Below, piece after piece: positions 1 to 5,082 of a stretch of DNA of 5,082 nucleotides. The notes beneath the pieces were generated by a model. That model was not told the origin of the DNA and made no database searches. It saw nothing but the letters and a program-made list of their open reading frames with translations. The position numbers and the translations under genes were made by a program. Origin of the DNA: an uncultured Candidatus Altimarinota bacterium (lineage in GTDB: Bacteria > Patescibacteriota > Gracilibacteria > BD1-5 > UBA6164); contig CALLPO010000036.1 in the NCBI GenBank assembly GCA_938015605.1, forward strand, positions 1 to 5,082, read 5' to 3'. Within the stretch, counting starts at the first letter, position 1. The number at the start of each line of letters is the position of its first letter.

Positions 1-555
1 CTTTATAAGTTCTTCTAATGTTTGTGTTCAATCTCAAATAACATGAGCAGCTTCTCTATTAACAGCAACTAGAATATCTTCACCTAAAACAAGTACTCTA
101 TACTCTTCTCATTCAATTTGTCTTTGAATAATCATTTTATTATATACTTCAAACGATTGAATTAGTTTTTCTCTTAATTCATCTTTAGTTTGGATATTCA
201 TCATTACTCAATTTCCATGTCATTCTTCCAATGGTTTAATTATTACAGGAAAAGTTAATTCTAATTCATCAATAGTATCTATGTCTTTTGGTAGAATATA
301 GTATGATTTTGCAGTAGGAAGTTTGTGATAATCTAGTATATTGTTAGTGAGTTCTTTGTCATTTGCAATTTTAAGTCACAGAGATGAATTTAAACCAAAA
401 TCTGTGGATTTAAAAAGAACTTCTTTTCAGTTTCATTTAATATAAAAAAGGTTCTTTTCTTCTGAAACTTTAATAACTTCTAATCAGAGCTTTTCTGCTT
501 CCTGAGTAAGTACTATTGATGATATTGACCAGTAAGTCATTAATGGAACTGACAT
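1..555 (-). CDS. ATP-grasp ligase, cyanophycin synthetase / GshAB-like (C-terminus cut by window edge)
   Basis: Read with TGA as glycine, this frame is open from ATG at 555 to the window edge (185 residues); under the standard code it is broken by nine TGAs. The segment LKIANDKELTNNIL followed by a short proline turn (about residues 61-80) is the entry to an ATP-grasp fold. FPVIIKPLEEGHGNGV (102-117) supplies the ATP-binding lysine K107 and the glycine-rich loop. IIQRQIEGEEYRVLVLG (142-158) and VNREAAHVIGDGTQTLEELI (165-184) match the pattern in cyanophycin synthetase and in the ATP-grasp half of bifunctional glutathione synthetases. This family joins a carboxylate to an amine through an acyl-phosphate, usually on amino acid or peptide substrates; the substrate here is unknown. 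Only about 60 residues precede the ATP-grasp core, so the usual N-terminal part of CphA or GshAB is missing. Whether a Mur-ligase-like domain follows cannot be seen. No Shine-Dalgarno motif precedes the ATG; M6 is an alternative start. It probably shares a transcript with the gene 26 bases upstream. Confidence 0.82.
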
Positions 556-581
556 ATGTTTTTTTTATTATATGATTAAAA

Positions 582-950
582 CTATTTTTCAAATAATTCT
601 CTGATTGTGTATATTTCATTTAGTCTGAAATCTCTATTTTTAATCAGAAAATTATCATCTAATTTATGAACTAATTCATGTAATTTACTATTTTTATCCT
701 TACATTCATCAATTAAATCACATTTAATGCATGCATTATCATTATAGCTGTATTCATATTTAAATTTTGTATCTAGATTATTAATTAGATGATCTTGAAA
801 ATTTTTCCAATAAATTATAAATGCATCATTATGATATTTTCAATTCACTTTTCTGAATTGTAATAAATATTCTTCCTCAGTTAGTGTGTTATATTTTTTA
901 TTTGAAAAGTTAATAATTGATTTTAAATGATGAGGTCTAAGTGTAATCAT
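582..950 (-). CDS. Small RPHH-motif protein with cysteine cluster, DUF1284-like
   Basis: This is a complete 122-residue frame, ATG at 950 and TAG at 584-582, with one in-frame TGA (G37). The N-terminus MITLRPHHLKSI matches the opening I-x-L-R-P-H-H-L of DUF1284 proteins. The segment DNACIKCDLIDECKDK (71-86) gives a C-x2-C-x5-C cluster where that family has its conserved cysteines. DUF1284 proteins are about this length, and their cysteines and histidines have suggested metal or iron-sulfur binding; no reaction is established. The middle and C-terminal parts are lysine-, asparagine- and isoleucine-rich and diverge from any family I recognise. No signal peptide or membrane segment is visible, so it should be cytoplasmic. 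It starts 20 bases after the rnpB 3' end and ends 26 bases before the ATP-grasp gene, so it may be transcribed from the rnpB promoter. The A-rich leader has no Shine-Dalgarno motif. The reading frame is secure; the family call is moderate. Confidence 0.72.
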
Positions 951-970
951 TTTATTATTTTTTTAAGTTT

Positions 971-1380
971 GCAACAGTAATAAGCCGGATTCTGTAACTA
1001 GGTATCAATCTATCTAGGCTAAAAATCACTTTCTAACTCAAGCTGAGTATTGTGTAGAAAAACAATAGAGAACAATAATTTCTATACACAACCATTCCCA
1101 TTGCACCACATAAGGTTTACCAAGGTTTCTACATTGCTGTAGAGCTTCATTTGTAGCATATATTATTTACTTAGGAACCAGTCCTAAAATCAATGCTATA
1201 AACACCAAATGACTTTTCATCTTTCACCAATAAATTGGCTAGTATAGTTTCTGTGGCACTAGCTGTCAATATAGCTTATGAATTCACTATATTGCAAAGT
1301 AGTTATCTTTTATGCTGTTCTCATGGTGTCCAGACTTTCCTCTCCCCTAAATAAATAAGGCAGTAGATACCTGCTGTTGC
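971..1380 (-). ncRNA. rnpB: RNase P RNA (type A-like)
   Basis: This is the catalytic RNA of ribonuclease P, which removes 5' leaders from tRNA precursors. On the minus strand the ends GCAACAG (1380-1374) and CUGUUGC (977-971) form a perfect 7-bp P1 helix, which sets the boundaries at about 410 nt. The conserved GAGAGGAAAGUCUGGAC lies near the 5' end and ACAGAAUCCGGCUUAU near the 3' end. Together they form P4, AAG-U-CUGGA (1337-1329) with UCCGGCUU (989-982), including the universally bulged U (1334). Other conserved patches are AGUGCCACAGAAA, GGUGAAA, GGUAAACCUU followed by GGUGCAA, and GCUUGAG...GCCUAGAU. P18 (1036-1019) is closed by a GUGA tetraloop. A long hairpin sits at the P16/P17 position (1091-1050). 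The GGU expected on the 3' side of L15 is not seen (see findings). There is a good promoter immediately upstream and no terminator before the next gene. Confidence 0.95.
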
Positions 1381-1386
1381 TTACAA

Positions 1387-1414
1387 AGTATAGATATATT
1401 TTACTAGAAGTAAA
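1387..1414 (-). promoter_or_regulatory. rnpB promoter (sigma70-like)
   Basis: On the minus strand a TATACT -10 box (1392-1387) lies six bases before the mapped rnpB 5' end at 1380. A TTTACT -35-like box (1414-1409) lies 16 bases further upstream; ATTTAC one base away would give a 17-base spacer. The fit between the -10 position and the 5' end defined independently by helix P1 makes this a credible promoter. Confidence 0.7.
1400..1414. repeat. Short inverted repeat over the rnpB -35 region
   Basis: TTTACT-aga-AGTAAA is a perfect 6-bp inverted repeat with a 3-base centre. Its right arm is the -35 element of rnpB on the minus strand. It could be an operator for a dimeric regulator or a chance palindrome in AT-rich DNA. 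No second copy is seen in the window. Confidence 0.3.
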
Positions 1415-1437
1415 TTTTGTTTTTGGCTTTTTAGCAA

Positions 1438-1443
1438 TATAAT
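1438..1443 (+). promoter_or_regulatory. Probable -10 box for the kinase gene
   Basis: A perfect TATAAT lies 31 bases before the ATG at 1475, implying transcription start near 1450 and a leader of about 25 nt. No good -35 is found: the T-rich stretch at 1416-1424 offers only a weak match. It would fire divergently from the rnpB promoter within the same 94-base intergenic region. Confidence 0.45.
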
Positions 1444-1474
1444 GCAATTAATTAATTATTAAGAAAATATAAAT

Positions 1475-2116
1475 ATGCATATAGTTTTTACTGGAATACA
1501 AGGTTGTGGAAAATGAACTCAAGGAAGATTATTACAAGAAAAGTATGATTTCAAAATTGTTGAGATGTGAGGTCAGTTCAGAAAAGAAATTAAAAGTTGA
1601 TCAGAGTTATGAACAGAAATAAAAAAAGTAATTGATGCTTGATTTCTTGTTAATGATGAATTAGGTGGACAAGTAATGAAAAAAGCAATTGAGGAATTTA
1701 AATGATTTGAGTGGGTTATATTTGATGCCTTTATAAGAATTGATTGGAATAAAAGAATTTTTGATAGCTATCTTTCAGACTACAAAGTTGTATTCTTTAA
1801 TCTTCCTGAAGAAAAATCTAAAGCAAGGTTATTATGAAGAATGTATAATGATACTACTTGAGAAACATTCATGGCTTGAACAACCCATGATCCTGAAACT
1901 TGAGAAGAACTAGTTAAAAGAAAAGACGATAATGAAGAGGCTATTCTTAAAAGAATATCTCAATATGTTGAGAATACTCTTCCACTTGTTGAAGAACAGA
2001 GAAAAGAATGAAGAATCATTGAAATAAATGCAGATCAGCCTATTGAAGATGTATTTGCTGAAATTGAAGAAAAATTATGACTAAGTAAAGAAGAATCTCA
2101 AAAATTATTAGATTAG
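1475..2116 (+). CDS. adk: Adenylate kinase family nucleoside monophosphate kinase
   Basis: This is a complete 213-residue frame (ATG 1475, TAG 2114-2116) when twelve in-frame TGAs are read as glycine. Adenylate kinases transfer phosphate from ATP to a nucleoside monophosphate in the cytoplasm. The P-loop GIQGCGKGTQ (7-16) includes G14 encoded by TGA. SGSELG...DAGFLVNDEL (41-63) aligns without gaps to the NMP-binding region of E. coli Adk. R36 and R88 keep their E. coli numbers. RLLGR (118-122) opens the LID, and TGEELVKRKDDNEEAILKRI (142-161) gives its C-terminal hinge with R149, D151, D152 and R160. The LID is about seven residues shorter than in E. coli and has no zinc cysteines. The AMP side is unusual: T31 is Met, D33 is Gly, the GFPR motif is AFIR (85-88) and Q92 is Asn. 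The true monophosphate substrate may therefore differ from AMP. No Shine-Dalgarno motif is visible. The gene is followed by a strong terminator, so it is probably monocistronic. Confidence 0.92.
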
Positions 2117-2159
2117 AAAAAAAATAATTTTTTCCAAAAGAATGAACTTGTCAACACTT

Positions 2160-2204
2160 AAAACTTACTTTTAATATATTATTATTACAAAGTAAGTTTT
2201 TTTT
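2160..2204 (+). terminator. Intrinsic terminator after the kinase gene
   Basis: AAAACTTACTTT (2160-2171) pairs perfectly with AAAGTAAGTTTT (2189-2200) over 12 bp, around a 17-base AT-rich loop. The 3' arm runs into eight T residues (2197-2204). It lies 43 bases after the kinase stop and separates it from the surface-protein gene. The stem has only two G-C pairs. A second, weaker A/T hairpin directly follows the stop at 2116-2134. Confidence 0.8.
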
Positions 2205-2219
2205 GTGCTAATATTTAAA

Positions 2220-2225
2220 TATAGT
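2220..2225 (+). promoter_or_regulatory. Possible -10 box for the surface-protein gene
   Basis: TATAGT lies 23 bases before the ATG at 2249, just beyond the upstream terminator, so a promoter is expected between 2205 and 2248. No convincing -35 is seen; the T tract of the terminator occupies the expected place. Confidence 0.25.
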
Positions 2226-2248
2226 AGTAATCTTAGTTTTATACCTTG

Positions 2249-5082
2249 ATGAAGATAAGAAGGACATATAAATTGTTTCTAAAAAAACTTATAGCTTTTA
2301 TTAGTGCTTTTTTTGTGTGTTTTTGAAATATTTTTTCTGTTATGACTGTTAATGCTGGTTTTATAGATACATATACTCCAGTTAAAACATATGGTATTAA
2401 CTTTACAAGTGCTGTAAGTATTCAAGATGATTGATTTGAAGCAGATCAATCAATGTTTGCTACAAGTTTTACAACTGATACAGATATAATCACTCTACAA
2501 TCAATTCTTGAAACTTGATGAGCATGAACATGAATATTTGTAGCTATTAATGCTGGGAACTTAGAAGTGTATATTGGTGACGGAAATGATTTAGAACTGA
2601 CTACACCAGTACTACCATTAACTAAATATACTATCCTCCTTTTTGCAGATAAGACCAATGATCTATTAGAATTATACATATCTACAACAGCTACTTCAAC
2701 TGCTGATATTGATCTAGCAAATTCTACAAAAGTTTCTCAATCTGGATGGACTGATGCTGATTGGGATGGTTGAAATAACATGTGAGTATATTTATCAGCT
2801 TCAAGTATTCAATGATCTTTTACTTGAGCTAATCCTTTTTTAGGTGTAGCCCATGAATGAGTTTTAGTCTATAATTGAGAAATACCTTTTATTATAAATA
2901 ACTGATGTACAGATTCTATAGCTGTGAATTATTCTCCAGTTGCGAACACTGATGATGGCTCTTGTACATATAAACCTGTTATTAGTTTACTTTGAACCCC
3001 TACAGTAGATGTGGTAATTGGAGGTACATATACAGATGCTTGAGCTACTGCTTTAGATAATGAAGATGGTGATATTTCAGTAGATATTATTGTAATAGGT
3101 ACAGTTAATACTGCTGTAGCTTGAATTTATCCTATTGAATATAATGTTATTGATTCAGATTCAAATGCTTCTGATACTGTAACTAGAGTAGTATATGTTT
3201 GAGAATCTAGAATTAATCAAGCACCAGAAATAACTTCATATAGCTGATCTACAACTCATAGTATTAGTGTATGATCTTGAGTAATAGATGTTGCTATTAT
3301 TGAAGCCACAGACATTGCATATAATGTAGTGGGAGAGTATTGAAAGTCTACACTTACTGGAAATACCTGGAAACAAATTAATACATATGAAATGTGTAGC
3401 CCTGTAGTAAATATTTCTCATAGACAAGATGTAAATTGAGAAGTTCAAAGAGCGCCAAGAGTAAGATCAAAAACTTGAACAGGATTTCAGGTTCATGTAG
3501 ATAATTATGATAGTACAATTTGATCAATTTCAACTGATATTGATTATGTAGTTATGAATGCCTGAATACATAATTTTTCCTGAGGATTACTTATTAATGC
3601 TGCAAGTCAGACTACTTCTGCAGTAGCCTGTAATGCTTCCAATTCACCTACTCCATCTGCAGTAACTTTTGGTTCAGCTTTTACACTTCCCCCAGTTGTT
3701 ACTCATACCGTTTCTACTCAAAATGATTCTACTTGGACAGTTTCTTGAGTGAATGGAAATAATGCTAACAAAGGTTCAGAACCACTTATATGATGAATGT
3801 GAACGGTGTTACAGCGTTCATTTAACAGCTGTACTCATGCAGCTGAGGATGTTGATTACCTAGCTTTTGAACCCTGAAATTACACTCTACTTGATTGAAC
3901 AATACTTGATGTAGTACGAAGCACTGATTCTATTGCATCAGTTACAGCTACCTGAAATCCTATTACTTTTTGATCCCCCTTTTCATCTGCTCCAAATACA
4001 GTACTTGTTTCTCAGCTCTGAGAAGATTGATGAAATGGTTGATATGGGCAAATTCATACTGGTTGATGAGTAACATCAACTCAAGTATTTGCTACAGTTG
4101 ATGAAGACTGAACAAGTGCTGATAGAAATCATACTAATGAAGTATTTTCTTCACTTGCTTTTGATAAGTCTGAGTGACAGTTTTGGGAAGAAAATATATT
4201 AACTTATAGTATTACTGGTTGAGCAGATAGTGCCGATTTTACTATAAACCCTACTTCTTGAGATTTAGATTTTATCACTTGAAAAAGTCCTTCTAGCTAT
4301 ACTGATTCTAATACTGATTGAATATATGAAGTTGTAGTTTCGGCATGTGACAGTCATTGTAATTCTGCTTGTTCAACACAGACTATACTTGCTAATACCA
4401 CATGAGATTCTGTTGCTCCAGTAATATCTTGAATAAATCACGCCTCATGAGCATTACTACCATGATGAGGTCATGATATAATTTTTAGTTACTCAGATAA
4501 TGTTTGAGGGAGTGGAATAGATAGTAGTTCTACAAATATAACACTTCAAAAATGGAATTGAACTTCTTGGGACTGAGATATTTCAACAACATGATTTTCA
4601 GCAGAAAGTATCACAACTAGTTCAGCAACTTTTCCTACAAATAATTTAGCCTATTGAAAATATAAAACAAGTTTTACTATTGATGATATTAGCTGAAATT
4701 CATCAACCCTTTTTGAATCAATCTTCTACATAGATACACCAGAATTTATTATTTCCACTCCAGAGATTGTCATTGGTAATGTAGATTCATTCTCCCCTAC
4801 TTTTTCACCTGAGGTAACAGTTACTGTAAAAACTGTATGAGCTTGATTCTCAGTAATTATGAATAAAAATACTGATCTAACCAATGCAGGAAATACAATA
4901 CCTTCATGGGATACAATTGAATGATATTGATATGATAAAGAAACGTACACAAACAATATAAACACTATTGGCACAGATGAAAATATAGTCACACAAGCAT
5001 CAAATATCAATGCTAATTGAGACCTAAACACCTTTACTTATAAAGTAAAACTATGAGCACTCATTAAGCCAGATCAAGCTAC
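2249..5082 (+). CDS. Large secreted multidomain surface adhesin (C-terminus cut by window edge)
   Basis: The frame is open from ATG 2249 to the window edge (944 residues) with about 63 in-frame TGAs read as glycine. The start is set by a signal peptide: a basic MKIRRTYKLFLKK, a hydrophobic core, and likely cleavage after VNA at residue 36. Modules in order: LamG/concanavalin-like beta domain (about 40-212); two-cysteine loop GCTDSIAVNYSPVANTDDGSC (219-239, approximate); DUF5011-type Ig-like domain (243-317), with YTDAGATALDNEDGDI as hallmark; three H-type-lectin-like repeats (374-638); cadherin-like domain (about 640-718), with LTYSITGGADSADFTI and GIYEVVVSACD; a beta-sandwich starting SVAPVISGI (721-829); and a beta-rich segment (about 845-944) with TVKTVGAGFSVI. 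The composition is rich in Thr, Ser, Asn, Asp and Gly and poor in Lys, as expected of an exported protein. The modules suggest calcium-dependent or glycan-binding adhesion, inferred from domain types. C24 does not fit a lipobox. The anchoring region lies outside the window. It appears to start its own transcription unit after the terminator at 2160-2204. Confidence 0.88.
3368..4162 (+). repeat. Three tandem ~100-residue lectin-like repeats inside the surface protein
   Basis: Residues 374-472, 473-572 and 573-638 of the protein from 2249 show one recurring plan. Each opens with a P-V/N-V/T segment: CSPVVNISHRQ in unit 1, TFGSAFTLPPVVTHTVSTQ in unit 2, TFGSPFSSAPNTVLVSQ in unit 3. Units 1 and 2 then have a D-I/V-DY-V/L aromatic strand followed by a glycine turn (DIDYVVMNAG and DVDYLAFEPG). 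The pattern resembles H-type lectin domains (beta-sandwich, often glycan-binding). Unit 3 is shorter and leads into the cadherin-like domain. The repeats are degenerate at DNA level, so they are old rather than recent duplications. Confidence 0.6.

Noticed and set aside
1050..1091. The long hairpin as an independent terminator or regulatory RNA
   Set aside because: It sits at the P16/P17 position inside the RNase P RNA and is explained by that structure.
1441..1460. AATTAATTAATTATT as a tandem repeat or origin-like element
   Set aside because: It is short and typical of AT-rich intergenic DNA, with no DnaA boxes or other origin features nearby.
1475..2116. The interrupted kinase frame as a pseudogene
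   Set aside because: All in-frame interruptions are TGA, never TAA or TAG, and they fall largely on conserved glycine positions; the protein is full length in code 25.
1475..2116. TGA as tryptophan (mycoplasma-type code 4)
   Set aside because: The P-loop would become GCGKWTQ and many conserved glycines would become Trp, which the kinase fold would not tolerate.
2249..2356. Lipoprotein signal with Cys24 as the lipidated residue
   Set aside because: The residues before Cys24 are FFV, and a lipobox needs Gly, Ala or Ser just before the cysteine. The hydrophobic core continues past it to a good VNA cleavage site.
2567..2773. A separate 68-residue plus-strand gene
   Set aside because: It is in the same frame as the surface protein and is simply the stretch between two TGA glycine codons within the LamG-like domain.
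4726..5031. A 101-codon minus-strand open frame (also those at 2446-2679 and 3236-3448)
   Set aside because: They lie antisense to the surface-protein gene, have no recognisable domains, and arise from its T/A-rich codon pattern.

Overview
The window comes from an AT-rich bacterium that reads UGA as glycine (translation table 25). This points to the Absconditabacteria (SR1) / Gracilibacteria (BD1-5, GN02) branch of the Candidate Phyla Radiation. The decisive evidence is the nucleotide kinase at 1475-2116. Its P-loop G-x-x-G-x-G-K-G-T-Q is intact only if the TGA at codon 14 is glycine, and eleven more in-frame TGAs fall mainly on family glycine positions. The same reading opens three other long frames. 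TGG still encodes tryptophan, and the two stops seen are both TAG. A standard-code gene caller would break or miss every protein gene here. By hand count about 85 of 125 glycine codons in the window are TGA.

Left part, minus strand (1-1380): the RNase P RNA gene rnpB (1380 to 971) is followed 20 bases later by a 122-residue protein with an N-terminal RPHH motif and a small cysteine cluster, resembling DUF1284 (950 to 582). After 26 more bases comes an ATP-grasp ligase related to the ATP-grasp domains of cyanophycin synthetase and GshAB/GshF (555 to beyond the left edge). No terminator is visible between these three, so they may be one transcription unit.

Middle (1381-1474): a 94-base divergent intergenic region carries a convincing rnpB promoter, a short inverted repeat over its -35 element, and a probable -10 box for the kinase gene.

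Right part, plus strand: an adenylate-kinase-family gene (1475-2116) ends in a strong AT-rich intrinsic terminator (2160-2204). Then comes the start of a very large secreted surface protein (2249 to beyond the right edge, 944 residues visible). It has a signal peptide, a LamG/concanavalin-like domain, a two-cysteine GCTD...DDGSC loop, a DUF5011-type Ig-like domain, about three tandem H-type-lectin-like repeats, a cadherin-like domain and further beta-rich modules. Such proteins suit an episymbiotic or predatory cell that attaches to a host, but that role is inferred.

The genes do not form one pathway: housekeeping RNA processing, nucleotide metabolism, an ATP-dependent ligase of unknown substrate and a cell-surface adhesin lie side by side. 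The points most worth attention are the pervasive UGA recoding, an apparent loss of the tRNA-CCA-binding GGU in the RNase P RNA, a kinase whose nucleotide-monophosphate side departs from the adenylate kinase consensus, and the modular adhesin.
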